The notes below the pieces were generated by a model, which did no database searches, was not told where the DNA came from, and saw only the letters and a list, made by a program, of their open reading frames with translations. From NCBI GenBank assembly GCA_016765135.1, contig JAESQN010000044.1, positions 188,001-252,000 of the forward strand: 64,000 nucleotides of DNA, written 5' to 3'. Every line of letters starts with the position of its first letter. Position 1 is the first letter of the stretch. This document shows positions 1-8,277 of this stretch, piece by piece. The DNA is from Robiginitomaculum sp. Its GTDB lineage: Bacteria; Pseudomonadota; Alphaproteobacteria; Caulobacterales; Maricaulaceae. A program made the translations under genes and the position numbers.

Positions 1-1603
1 GGGCTGGCTCGGTGACATATTGCAGGTTTTCTATGCGGATGCCGAATGCGTCCGTTTTATAATAGCCTGGCTCGTTGGAGACGATCATGCCGGGTTCAAG
101 TGCAACGGAACTGGGCGTTTTGGCGATACGCTGCGGGCCTTCGTGGACACCGAGATATGCCCCGACGCCGTGGCCTGTGCCGTGGTCATAATCGAGGCCG
201 TGCGCCCAGAGGGACATGCGGGCTAGGGCATCCAGGGCATGTCCGGTAGTGCCCTTTGGGAAGCGTACTTGGGACAGGGCGATATGGCCTTTCAGGACGA
301 GGGTGAAAGTCTTTATCATCTCGCGTGTAGGTTTGCCGATGGGTACGGTGCGGGTAATGTCGGTGGTGCCGTCCACATACTGTCCGCCGCTGTCGATCAG
401 ATATAATGAACCTGGCTCCAGCTTTTTGGCCGTGGCGGTGCTGACCCGGTAGTGGACGATAGCCCCGTTGGAACCTACGCCGGATATGCTCTCAAAACTC
501 AAGTCTTTGAGAACGCCCGTATCGGTGCGAAAAGCTTCCAATTTCTGCGCCGCACTAATCTCGTCCGCTTTGCCGTCCTGGGCTTCAGTAGCCAGCCAGT
601 GCAGGAAGCGGGTGACGGCGACCCCGTCGCGGACATGAGCGGCGGCGGCCCCGGCTATTTCTGCGGCGTTTTTACGGGCTTTGGGGAGGGCTATTGGATC
701 CATTGCCTTGATGATAGTGGCGCCGGCGTTTTTGAGGGTCTCGAACATAAAGCTGGAACTGCCCGCCGGATCGAGCATGACGGTTTTTCCCGCCAAATTG
801 CCCAAATAACCCGCCAACTCATCTTCGCCCGATATGGAGACCTGATTGCCAAAATGCTCGCGGATTTCGTCGGTGATCTTGTCTGGGTCTATGAATAATT
901 CCGCACTGGCATCAGCATTGATGATCAAGCTAGCTAACGGTAAAGGCGAACACATAACATCACCACCGCGCACATTCAAAAGCCATGCGATAGAGGCGGG
1001 GGCGGTGACCAAGGCCGCGTCCGCGCCTTTGTCTTTGACGGCTTTGGCAATTTTCTCGCGTTTGTCGGCGTGGGATTGTCCCGCCAATTCCAAAAGCTGT
1101 ATCGTCAGTTCTGCCTTGGGGGCAGGGGGGCGGTTCGTCCATGCTTGGTCTATGGGATTGGTTTCCACGGCTTGTAATTTTCCGCCTGCGGTTTTTACGG
1201 CTTTGACAAGATGCGCCAGCGCATCCGGGCTGTGCAATTTTGGATCATACCCAATGGTCAACCCCGCCGCGTTGTCCTTTAACCAGGCGGCCATGCCGCC
1301 GCCTTCGAGACGCGCAAAAGCAAACAGATTTCCGTCTACTTGCGTCCGCACTTGCAAGGTATAGCGACCATCTACAAACATGGCGGCTTTGTCCGTAAGC
1401 ACTATGGATGCCCCCGCAGAACCAGTAAAGCCCGTGGCCCACATCAAACGCTCATTACAGTCGGGCAAATATTCATTATTATATTCGTCCTCATGTGGGA
1501 TGATAAATCCGTCCAAGCCAAGCCCGGTGAGGGTCTTTCGCAGTTTTGGTAAGTTCCTGCGGCCATAGTCCGGCCCGCCCTGTACGTCAAAATTCTGGAT
1601 CAT
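1..1603 (-). CDS. M24B Xaa-Pro aminopeptidase, 3' end cut by window edge
   Basis: Read on the minus strand from an ATG at 1603, an open frame runs to the window edge without a stop and gives about 534 residues beginning MIQNFDVQGGPDYGRRNL. It has the creatinase-like N-terminal domains of a long (about 600 residue) aminopeptidase P, then the pita-bread M24 domain with the metal-binding segment LIDSGGQYVDGTTDITRT and the later HGTGHGVG histidine motif. Family members remove an N-terminal residue before proline using two Mn or Zn ions, normally in the cytoplasm. Only the last few dozen residues, including the final acidic metal ligands, lie outside the window. No signal peptide is visible. It is transcribed away from the lipoate operon and shows no link to it. 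Confidence 0.9.
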   Translation of the reverse strand, partial: MIQNFDVQGGPDYGRRNLPKLRKTLTGLGLDGFIIPHEDEYNNEYLPDCNERLMWATGFTGSAGASIVLTDKAAMFVDGRYTLQVRTQVDGNLFAFARLEGGGMAAWLKDNAAGLTIGYDPKLHSPDALAHLVKAVKTAGGKLQAVETNPIDQAWTNRPPAPKAELTIQLLELAGQSHADKREKIAKAVKDKGADAALVTAPASIAWLLNVRGGDVMCSPLPLASLIINADASAELFIDPDKITDEIREHFGNQVSISGEDELAGYLGNLAGKTVMLDPAGSSSFMFETLKNAGATIIKAMDPIALPKARKNAAEIAGAAAAHVRDGVAVTRFLHWLATEAQDGKADEISAAQKLEAFRTDTGVLKDLSFESISGVGSNGAIVHYRVSTATAKKLEPGSLYLIDSGGQYVDGTTDITRTVPIGKPTREMIKTFTLVLKGHIALSQVRFPKGTTGHALDALARMSLWAHGLDYDHGTGHGVGAYLGVHEGPQRIAKTPSSVALEPGMIVSNEPGYYKTDAFGIRIENLQYVTEPA

Positions 1604-1707
1604 AATATTTCCCTATTTGGCATAATTGTTTGGCCTAATCTATACGCGGCGCTCGCAAACTGCAAATCATTACAGTGTTGCAATAATCGTGGTTAACGAT
1701 AGCTTAA

Positions 1708-1725
1708 CTATGCATTTGTGCATAG
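1708..1725. repeat. Perfect inverted repeat CTATGCA-N4-TGCATAG
   Basis: A 7-bp perfect inverted repeat with a 4-base spacer lies about 105 bp upstream of the aminopeptidase start and about 105 bp upstream of the small ORF at 1831. It sits where divergent promoters would be expected, so it may be an operator, but no second copy was found in the window. The rest of 1604-1830 shows no other gene. Confidence 0.4.
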
Positions 1726-1830
1726 GAGTATTGCTGTTCTAGCCGTTCATTTTTTGCACTTTTAGCGCTATATGATGGGCATGATAGTAACCGCTTCAAT
1801 GGTGAGGTGGTTCAAATGAAGGAGACCGTC

Positions 1831-1974
1831 ATGGCTAAGGTATTCCACCCTGGTGATGTCATAAGTGTAAAGACAAAAATCAATCCGGCAAAGGTGAGTA
1901 AACCAGCCGCGACTATAGGCTTTCTTGCACGCCGCGTCGCTCGTGAACAACGCCGCGCCCGCCGCGCATTGTAA
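1831..1974 (+). CDS. Small basic protein of 47 residues, unknown function
   Basis: An ATG at 1831 is preceded by AAGGAG with 6-base spacing, a strong ribosome binding site, and opens a 47-codon frame (MAKVFHPGDV...RRARRAL). An upstream in-frame ATG at 1816 lacks such a site. The C-terminal third is very arginine rich and the protein has no cysteine, signal peptide or membrane segment, so nucleic acid or ribosome binding is conceivable but not shown. A hairpin follows 25 bp after the stop, so it looks like a self-contained transcription unit between the aminopeptidase and the lipoate operon. I do not recognise the family. Confidence 0.55.
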   Translation: MAKVFHPGDVISVKTKINPAKVSKPAATIGFLARRVAREQRRARRAL

Positions 1975-1998
1975 AGACGAGCACTTTAATATAACAGC

Positions 1999-2024
1999 AG
2001 TGGGAAGTCCTGTGACTTCCCACT
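1999..2024 (+). terminator. Hairpin after the small ORF
   Basis: An 11-bp perfect stem (AGTGGGAAGTC pairing with GACTTCCCACT) with a 4-base loop lies 25 bp after the stop of the 47-residue ORF. It has the shape of an intrinsic terminator, but the downstream stretch is only weakly T-rich. It would insulate lipS1 from upstream transcription. Confidence 0.55.
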
Positions 2025-2053
2025 TGCGCTATTTCCAATCTAGTGTCATACTC

Positions 2054-2071
2054 TATTAGCTAATGCTAATA
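2054..2071 (+). promoter_or_regulatory. Palindrome upstream of lipS1, probable ArsR-type operator
   Basis: TATTAGC-TAAT-GCTAATA is a perfect 7-bp inverted repeat ending 12 bp before the GTG start of lipS1. The core TATTAG-N6-CTAATA recurs in the dsrE3/sHdr promoter at 8947-8964. An ArsR repressor gene closes the sHdr operon. The shared site suggests both operons are controlled together; binding by that repressor is inference. Confidence 0.6.
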
Positions 2072-2083
2072 TAAGGGGACATT

Positions 2084-3133
2084 GTGAATTGGCCAAATAA
2101 TTGGATCGAAGGTCTTTCGCGGATCGAAGCTCTGGAGGATGCGCAGTTTGATGCGGATCTGGTCGCGGAGATGCATGCACGCGCCCCCGATATTCTGGGC
2201 CGCGATATTCGTTTTTCGACCCCGACCTTTAAAGAGTTTGAAAGTTCCGAAATGTCCGGGTGCGGGAAAAACTCGTTCCCTGCATTTTCCATCACCGCTG
2301 GCGGTTGTGCGCTCAATTGCGATCATTGCCAGAAAAAAATCCTGGAGCCGATGATCCCGGCGACCAAGCCGGAAATGCTTGACCGCAAGGTACGCGATTT
2401 AATCCTGTTGCAAGACTTGCAAGGGTTTTTGCTGTCGGGTGGCTCCAACAAGCGCAACGAGATCAATTATGACCGCTATCTGCCCGTGGTCGAAAAACTC
2501 AAGCATGATTTCCCCCATTTAAAAATTGCCATCCACACGGCCTTGACCGACGAGGTCGCAGCCAAGCGTATGGAAGCGGCCGGGGTTGATACGGCCATGA
2601 TGGATGTGATCGGCGCGGACGAAACCATCAAACAGGTGTACAAGCTTGATCGCCCGGTGGCAGATTTTGAGGCAACTCTTGCCGCCCTGTGCGCGACCAA
2701 GATGGAAATCAGCCCGCATATTGTCATCGGACTTCATTACGGGAAATTATTGGGCGAAGCCAATGCGCTGGACATTGTCAGCCGCTACGATATTCAGGCT
2801 TTGGTGCTTGTTGTTATCATGCCGTTTTATGCCAAGCCGGGGACTTTCACTGTTCCCAGCACCAGCGATGTCGGCCGGATATTCCTCGAAGCGCGCAAGC
2901 GCATGGGCGATAAAAGCGTGTTGCTTGGCTGTGCGCGTCCCGCTGGTATGCACAAACGTGTTACCGATGCTTACGCGGTCATGGCAGGTCTGGACGGGAT
3001 TGCCTTTCCGGCGGACGGGGCGCTGGCCGCCTGCCAAATGATTGGCCGTAAACACACCCAGGAACATGCCTGTTGCTCCATTAAACTCGGTGCCGATAAA
3101 GCCGCAACAGCGAGTGCGACTTGTGCGGCTTGA
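2084..3133 (+). CDS. lipS1: Radical SAM lipoyl synthase component LipS1
   Basis: This 349-residue radical SAM enzyme carries the CX3CX2C cluster motif at C75, C79 and C82 (GGCALNCDHC), with extra cysteines at C60, in GCARPAG and near the C-terminus that could bind an auxiliary cluster. LipS1 and LipS2 together insert two sulfur atoms into a protein-bound octanoyl chain and replace LipA in archaea and in bacteria with sHdr. It opens an operon with a flavoprotein, a second radical SAM enzyme and a lipoate ligase, directly before the sHdr-lbpA operon, which is the known context of this pathway. The start is a GTG at 2084 behind AAGGGG. Assignment as S1 rather than S2 rests on gene order and size as I remember them, and is less sure than the family. 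Confidence 0.75.
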   Translation: MNWPNNWIEGLSRIEALEDAQFDADLVAEMHARAPDILGRDIRFSTPTFKEFESSEMSGCGKNSFPAFSITAGGCALNCDHCQKKILEPMIPATKPEMLDRKVRDLILLQDLQGFLLSGGSNKRNEINYDRYLPVVEKLKHDFPHLKIAIHTALTDEVAAKRMEAAGVDTAMMDVIGADETIKQVYKLDRPVADFEATLAALCATKMEISPHIVIGLHYGKLLGEANALDIVSRYDIQALVLVVIMPFYAKPGTFTVPSTSDVGRIFLEARKRMGDKSVLLGCARPAGMHKRVTDAYAVMAGLDGIAFPADGALAACQMIGRKHTQEHACCSIKLGADKAATASATCAA

Positions 3134-4220
3134 TGTCGCTGTCATAGGTCTTGGCCCTGCCGGGGCCAGCGCGGCGATTATTGCTGCCCAGTACGCAAAA
3201 AAGGCCGGACTGCGCGTGGCTTGTTTTGAGAAAAAAGCGGTGGCCGGGCATCCGGTGCAATGTGCGGAGTTCGTTCCGGCCATGCTTGACGCCGGGGATT
3301 TGGTTATCACCGAAACCAGCGTCCAGCGCATTCACGAGATGATCACCTATGTTGAAAGCGGTACACCTGACCTGACCAAAAATTTCTCCGGCCATATGAT
3401 TGACCGCCGGGCATTTGATGCGTCTTTGGTAGCCAAAGCCGAGGCGGCAGGGGCGGCATGTACATTTGGGGTCAAGCTGAAATCCGTAAGCGCGGACGGG
3501 GTTTTGACATTTTCAGATGGGCAGGTGGTGCGTGCCAAAGCCATAATTGGAGCGGACGGGCCGCATTCTCTCATTGGTAAAGCAATTGGCAGTACCAATA
3601 CGGATATTGTCGAAACTCGCCAGTTAAGCACGACGCTGCTCAAGCCCCACGAGGCGACCGATATTTACTTGTCCAACGATTTCCCCGGCGGGTATGGTTG
3701 GATGTTCCCCAAGGGCGACATTGCCAATATCGGGCTTGGCGTTTATCCGGCGCAAAAACATTTACTCAAGCCCGCTCTTGAAAACCTGCATGCTCGCATT
3801 GCCGCTACCGGGCAGGTGGGTGCGGATGTAATCGGTTATACGGGTGGTGCTATTCCGGTTGGCGGCATGTTGAAACCTGATGGAAAATTGGGCGAAACCA
3901 CGGTATTGTTGGCGGGTGATGCCGCCGGATTGACCAATCCGATTACGGGCGCAGGAATTGCCGCCGCCGTGATGTCCGGGCGCTTGGCCGGGGAGGCGCT
4001 TGTGGCGCATCTGGGCGGAGAGCGTGACGCCATTGAAATTTACGCCGAAGACTTGGAAGACTTGTTCGGCGCATCTTTGGCGCGGGCCGTGTTGCGGCGG
4101 CAACAATTGTTCGACCAAGGGGCGGCTGACGGCACGTTGAGAAAATCAGATTTACGGGGCGGCTGGATCGCCTATGAAAATTATTGGCGCCCAAGAGTAT
4201 CAAAAATGGACGCCGCCTGA
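3066..4220 (+). CDS. lipT: FAD-dependent geranylgeranyl reductase-family flavoprotein, LipT-like
   Basis: The product is about 384 residues. It has an N-terminal Rossmann FAD motif (VIGLGPAGAS), and near residue 285 the second FAD motif LLAGDAAGLTNPITGAG typical of the geranylgeranyl reductase/PHBH group. A gene of this type lies between lipS1 and lipS2 in sHdr-associated lipoate clusters and was, as I recall, named lipT, with a proposed role in supplying electrons to the radical SAM enzymes. Its coding region overlaps the end of lipS1. I chose ATG 3066, behind AGGA, over a TTG at 3042. GTG codons just before the FAD motif are also possible starts. The exact electron donor and acceptor cannot be told from sequence. 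Confidence 0.72.
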   Translation: MPVAPLNSVPIKPQQRVRLVRLDVAVIGLGPAGASAAIIAAQYAKKAGLRVACFEKKAVAGHPVQCAEFVPAMLDAGDLVITETSVQRIHEMITYVESGTPDLTKNFSGHMIDRRAFDASLVAKAEAAGAACTFGVKLKSVSADGVLTFSDGQVVRAKAIIGADGPHSLIGKAIGSTNTDIVETRQLSTTLLKPHEATDIYLSNDFPGGYGWMFPKGDIANIGLGVYPAQKHLLKPALENLHARIAATGQVGADVIGYTGGAIPVGGMLKPDGKLGETTVLLAGDAAGLTNPITGAGIAAAVMSGRLAGEALVAHLGGERDAIEIYAEDLEDLFGASLARAVLRRQQLFDQGAADGTLRKSDLRGGWIAYENYWRPRVSKMDAA

Positions 4221-4246
4221 GAAGGGCAAGATGAGGAGAGAAAATA

Positions 4247-5545
4247 ATGAGTTGTGTAAAAACGGATGGTGTGCAGACGGATAAAAACCCTCTCGGTATG
4301 GATTTTAATTCGCCTGATATTATGCAGCCGCGTAAGCCGGTAATGCCGCCAAAGGAGCTGCGTAATGGGGGCCGGGTAAAATCGAATGCGGTGGCACCGA
4401 CGGGCGTATATTTGCCTAACAATAATATCCAAACGCCAAATATGACCTCGCCGGAATATGTGCAGTTGTCTACGGCGGCGGCGCTGACACTCGGTCTAAT
4501 GCCGGGCAATATGTATAATTGTGCCTGCACAAGATGTCTGAATTTGCTTCTGACTTATCCCGAAGGATGCCGCGCTAATTGTGCCTATTGCGGTTTGGCG
4601 CGCCACCGCGAGGGTGAGCGAGATTATGCTGACCGCAATTTCATCCGGGTCGATTGGCCCGCAGTACCTATGGCTCAGGTCGCGGAAATTGTTGCCAAGC
4701 AAATCAAAGAAGACGGCGACACGCCGTTCCACCGCATGTGCATTTCCATGATCACCCATCCGCGTTCTGACGCGGATACTTTCACCGTGCTTAAAACCTG
4801 GACTGATCATGTTAGCCCGGATGATGTGATGATTTCCATTCTCTCCAACCCGACCACAATGACCCGCGCTGATGTGACGCAATTACGAGATATGGGGTCG
4901 GATATTTTCACGGTCTCCCTCGATGCGGCGACCCCGGAATTGTTTGATCGCACACGGGGCAAGGGTGTGCAATCGCCCCACACCTGGAAGAAATACTGGG
5001 AAATTCTCGAAGATGCCCGCGAGATTTTCGGGCCGAAGAAATTTGGCGCACATATTATTATCGGCATGGGCGAGACCGAGTATGAAGCTCTACATCTGGT
5101 GCAACAAATCGTTGATATGGGCGGTCATAGCCATATGTTTTGTTTCTTCCCGGAAAAAGGTTCCCTCATGGATCATTTGCCCGCCACGCCCCGCGACCAA
5201 TGGCGGCGCGTGCAATTGGCCCGCTATATGATAGATTATTGCGGGGTAAGGGTTGATCAGATGAAATTTGACAGCGAAGGCCGGGTTACGGATTTCGGCC
5301 TGCCAAAGGCCGAGGTCGAAATGACGGTTGAGAGCGGTATAGCCTTTAGAACTTCTGGCTGTCCCGGCAAATTCGCCGAAGACATCTCCGCTTGTGACCG
5401 CCCCTACGGCGATAGCCCGGTTTCGGATATAGCTTCATATCCCTTCCAGCCAGAAGGCGCCCACATGCGCAAAATTCGCAAGCAACTCGATATGGAAAAA
5501 CCCGGCGAAAGCTACGCGCCCGGTGACGAGTTTGAGGATTTGTGA
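4247..5545 (+). CDS. lipS2: Radical SAM lipoyl synthase component LipS2
   Basis: A 432-residue radical SAM protein starts at an ATG behind AGGAGAG. It has a CXCX2C group (C92, C94, C97) immediately followed by the CX3CX2C SAM cluster motif (C108, C112, C115, in PEGCRANCAYCG). A C-terminal SGCPGKF...SACDRPYGD segment offers further cluster ligands, the arrangement expected of a sulfur-inserting enzyme with a sacrificial auxiliary cluster. It resembles biotin synthase-like proteins. With LipS1 it should convert octanoyl-LbpA to lipoyl-LbpA. The stop overlaps the start of the next gene (TGATG), so translation is coupled. The S1/S2 numbering is tentative. Confidence 0.75.
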   Translation: MSCVKTDGVQTDKNPLGMDFNSPDIMQPRKPVMPPKELRNGGRVKSNAVAPTGVYLPNNNIQTPNMTSPEYVQLSTAAALTLGLMPGNMYNCACTRCLNLLLTYPEGCRANCAYCGLARHREGERDYADRNFIRVDWPAVPMAQVAEIVAKQIKEDGDTPFHRMCISMITHPRSDADTFTVLKTWTDHVSPDDVMISILSNPTTMTRADVTQLRDMGSDIFTVSLDAATPELFDRTRGKGVQSPHTWKKYWEILEDAREIFGPKKFGAHIIIGMGETEYEALHLVQQIVDMGGHSHMFCFFPEKGSLMDHLPATPRDQWRRVQLARYMIDYCGVRVDQMKFDSEGRVTDFGLPKAEVEMTVESGIAFRTSGCPGKFAEDISACDRPYGDSPVSDIASYPFQPEGAHMRKIRKQLDMEKPGESYAPGDEFEDL

Positions 5546-6528
5546 TGAACGGGCCCAGTGTTAAAAGTTTAATATACGTATTTTTTATCGTTTTTAGTGG
5601 AGCCGTGACGGCTTGTTCGAATGCTGATAGGGTTGAGGCTGTACCTGGAACCATGGTCAGCAAAAGAATTGCATTATCATTCGATGATGCCCCTCGAGGA
5701 GATGGCCCGAAATTTACAGGCGACGAGCGTGGCAAGGTGCTTATAGATACCCTCGCCAAATCCAATAGCGGGCCAGTCGTATTTTTTGTCACGACAAAAG
5801 GATTTGCCAAACCGGGCGGAAAGCGGCGTGTTGAACGCTATGCCAAAGCCGGACATTTAATCGCCAATCATTCCCACGCCCATCAATGGTTGATGCGAAC
5901 GGATACGCAGGAATATATTACGGATATAGATATTGCTGAACAAAACCTGGCCGGAATTGAAAACCGCAGACCGTGGTTTCGCTTCCCGTTTCTCGACGAG
6001 GGCGTGCCGCTTGAAAAACGCGATGCGGTGCGCAGGGCGCTCAAACAGCGCGGCATTCTCAACGGCTACGTGACAGTAGATAATTACGACTGGCATATAG
6101 ATAGACAGTGGAAAAAGGCTGTGAAAGCCGGGCGGAACGTGGATATGGATGCGCTCGAAAAAGCCTATGTGGATATGCTCATGGGGGCCGTGCATTTTTA
6201 CGATCAAGCGGCGGTAGAAACTTTCGGGCGTTCTCCTGTGCATATGTTGTTGTTGCATGAAAATGATGTGGCGGCGCTTTTTATTGATGATTTAATTGCG
6301 GCACTGCGGGCTGACGGATGGGAAATCGTTAGCCCGGACGCGGCCTATGCTGACCCGATTGCCGCCATTGAACCGCAAACCCTCAACACCCGTCAAGGGC
6401 ATGTGGCCGCTTTGGCGATTGAGGCTGGGCGCGACCCGAAAACATTTTCACATTTGGCGATCAATGAAAAACTGATTGATGCGTTTTTATTGGAGCGCAA
6501 GGTTTTCGGGGTATCTGAAAATGACTAA
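5545..6528 (+). CDS. Polysaccharide deacetylase-family (CE4) lipoprotein
   Basis: The ATG at 5545 opens 327 residues with a lipoprotein signal (hydrophobic stretch, then AVTAC with C24 as lipidation site). The NodB/CE4 fold is shown by ALSFDDAP (D47/D48), the zinc motif NHSHAH (H109, H113), RFPFLDEG and LLLHEND. Family enzymes remove N-acetyl groups from chitin, peptidoglycan or related sugars outside the cytoplasm. Its position is the puzzle: it is translationally coupled to lipS2 (TGATG) and overlaps the lipoate ligase by 8 bases, so it belongs to the lipoate operon although its product is exported. A hydrolytic role on a lipoyl- or octanoyl-amide is possible speculation; carbohydrate deacetylation is the default. 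Confidence 0.8.
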   Translation: MNGPSVKSLIYVFFIVFSGAVTACSNADRVEAVPGTMVSKRIALSFDDAPRGDGPKFTGDERGKVLIDTLAKSNSGPVVFFVTTKGFAKPGGKRRVERYAKAGHLIANHSHAHQWLMRTDTQEYITDIDIAEQNLAGIENRRPWFRFPFLDEGVPLEKRDAVRRALKQRGILNGYVTVDNYDWHIDRQWKKAVKAGRNVDMDALEKAYVDMLMGAVHFYDQAAVETFGRSPVHMLLLHENDVAALFIDDLIAALRADGWEIVSPDAAYADPIAAIEPQTLNTRQGHVAALAIEAGRDPKTFSHLAINEKLIDAFLLERKVFGVSEND

Positions 6529-7588
6529 AGCCATCCGCGTTATAGACACTGGTCTGCGGACGGGGCGGGAAAATATTGCTCATGATCAGGCGATGATTGA
6601 TGCTCATGTGGACGGGGTGATTGGTGACAGTTTTAAATTTATTCACTTCAAACCATGCGCGTTAGTAGGGCGGCATCAGGATTTGTCCGCCGAATTAAAA
6701 CTGGACGAATGTGCGCGGCGTGGTGTGCAAACCGTGCGGCGGGTGACGGGCGGTGGGGCGATCTATTTTGATGAGGGGCAGCTTGGCTGGGCCTTGATTT
6801 GTGACCGCAGAACCGTCGGGGGTGATCTTGCGAAAATTACCGAGAAAATCTGCACGGCGGCGGCGCTGGGGCTTTCGACGCTTGAAAATTTAACGGGGGG
6901 GGGTATTGATGCCCGGTTCAGGCCGCGTAATGACATAGAGGTGGGCGGGCAAAAAATATCCGGCACAGGTGGGTTTTTTGACGGTAATACTTTGATGTTT
7001 CAAGGCACGGTGCTGATTGACCTTGACCCCTTGAGCATGATGGCCGTGCTGAATGTACCGGCCCACAAGCTCAAGAAGCGTGAATTGGCGAGTGCGACCC
7101 AGAGAGTGACATGCCTGCGGACGCTATTGGGGCGGGTGCCGCCCAAGGATGAGGTTTGCAATGCTTTGCTCATTGGTTTTGCCGAGCATTTGGGTTTCGG
7201 TTTTGAATTTGGCAAGCCGGATTTGCAGGTCGAGAAATTGGCTCAGGAACTCCACGACGAGGAAATTGGCACGGACGATTTTGTTTGCGAAATAGATGAG
7301 GTTGGGCGAAGGCGAGACGTGTTAACCGGAACCAATGGCGCAGGTAATCTCACCGCCTATGTGCGGCTTGAGGGCGCGCAAAATGATCGTATTCGTGAGG
7401 TGGTATTTACAGGTGATGTGTTTATAACGCCGCCGCGTACCCTCATGGATTTGGAAGCGCATTTGCGCGGAAAAAAGCTGACGGATGTAGCAGATGAGGT
7501 GCAGTCGTTTTTTGAGAAAGCCAATATTGGCATGGTCAGCTTGCAGCCATCAGAGTTTGTAGATGCGGTATTGGCGGCAGTATTATGA
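6521..7588 (+). CDS. lplA: Lipoate-protein ligase sLpl(AB), catalytic and accessory domains fused
   Basis: The 355-residue protein contains the biotin/lipoate ligase motif RRVTGGGAIYF (residues 73-83) and the catalytic lysine motif QKISGTG (K145) in the N-terminal 250 residues, followed by an LplB-like accessory domain. It activates octanoate or lipoate with ATP and transfers it to a target lysine. In sHdr organisms this ligase type serves LbpA rather than the 2-oxoacid dehydrogenases. The start ATG at 6521 overlaps the preceding gene by 8 bases, and the stop overlaps the next start (ATGA). An in-frame ATG further upstream lies inside the deacetylase gene and is unlikely. Confidence 0.85.
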   Translation: MTKAIRVIDTGLRTGRENIAHDQAMIDAHVDGVIGDSFKFIHFKPCALVGRHQDLSAELKLDECARRGVQTVRRVTGGGAIYFDEGQLGWALICDRRTVGGDLAKITEKICTAAALGLSTLENLTGGGIDARFRPRNDIEVGGQKISGTGGFFDGNTLMFQGTVLIDLDPLSMMAVLNVPAHKLKKRELASATQRVTCLRTLLGRVPPKDEVCNALLIGFAEHLGFGFEFGKPDLQVEKLAQELHDEEIGTDDFVCEIDEVGRRRDVLTGTNGAGNLTAYVRLEGAQNDRIREVVFTGDVFITPPRTLMDLEAHLRGKKLTDVADEVQSFFEKANIGMVSLQPSEFVDAVLAAVL

Positions 7589-8277
7589 AATTCCTCACCG
7601 TACTCCAACACACATCCGCTGATTATCTTGGCCATATGGAAGATCATTTTGAGGGGCGGAAAATCGGGTTTACTTATCATCGTCCGTTTACGGAAAGCGG
7701 TCGTGTGCCGCAATTTTCGGAAATTGGTGATGGGCTCATTTTGCTTGGCGGTGGGCCTTGGGGCAGCGCAGGGGGGCGTGATGTGCCGACTTTGGCGGAA
7801 GAAGTTAAGCTTACCCGTGCCTGTTTTATGCAGGGCATTCCTATTATTGGCATCGGGCTTGGGGCGCAGATTTTGTGTCTGGCCACGGAGGGTAGTGTTG
7901 AACCTGCGCCGCTTGTGTTTACATGTGGCACAGCAAAGGGGGTTGATGACAATGCCCTGAACGGGTTTATGCCAGAGGAATATCCCAACCCAGTTTATAT
8001 GCGCGATTATCCAGTGCCGCCGGATTATGCGAAAATCCTTTCCGAAGATGCTCAAGGCCGTCCCGCCGCATTTCAGATCGGCGACAATGTTCTCGGTTTT
8101 ACCGGGCATCCAGGTTTTAAGCGCGGCATGGCCGAAGACCTGATCATGGAGTTTGAGGAGGGGCCGGACAATACGGGCGAAATGCTCACCAAGTTGGGCG
8201 CATTGACCACCCAAATAGAAGATGCGCTGGTGCCGATAATGACGGGTGTTATCCAGATCACTAAATTGATGCGTTAG
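7585..8277 (+). CDS. Class I glutamine amidotransferase-fold protein lacking the nucleophile Cys
   Basis: The 230-residue protein aligns by eye with the GATase1 domain: GDGLILLGGGPWG, then PIIGIGLGAQILCLA where active members have GICLGxQ, and late GFTGHPGFK where they have HPE. The nucleophile position is glycine (G91, codon GGG), and the glutamate after the catalytic histidine is also glycine (G177). Glutamine hydrolysis is therefore unlikely, so I read it as a binding or scaffold member, or an enzyme with different chemistry. It is the last gene of the lipoate operon, coupled to the ligase by ATGA. A cysteine five residues later (C98) could in principle substitute, but its geometry would differ. 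Confidence 0.75.
   Translation: MKFLTVLQHTSADYLGHMEDHFEGRKIGFTYHRPFTESGRVPQFSEIGDGLILLGGGPWGSAGGRDVPTLAEEVKLTRACFMQGIPIIGIGLGAQILCLATEGSVEPAPLVFTCGTAKGVDDNALNGFMPEEYPNPVYMRDYPVPPDYAKILSEDAQGRPAAFQIGDNVLGFTGHPGFKRGMAEDLIMEFEEGPDNTGEMLTKLGALTTQIEDALVPIMTGVIQITKLMR

Noticed and set aside
452-898. Plus-strand open frame of 148 codons
   Set aside because: It lies opposite the well-supported minus-strand aminopeptidase frame and has no recognisable domain.
3042-3065. TTG start for the LipT-like gene at 3042
   Set aside because: ATG 3066 has a better ribosome binding site and the extra residues add nothing to the FAD fold.
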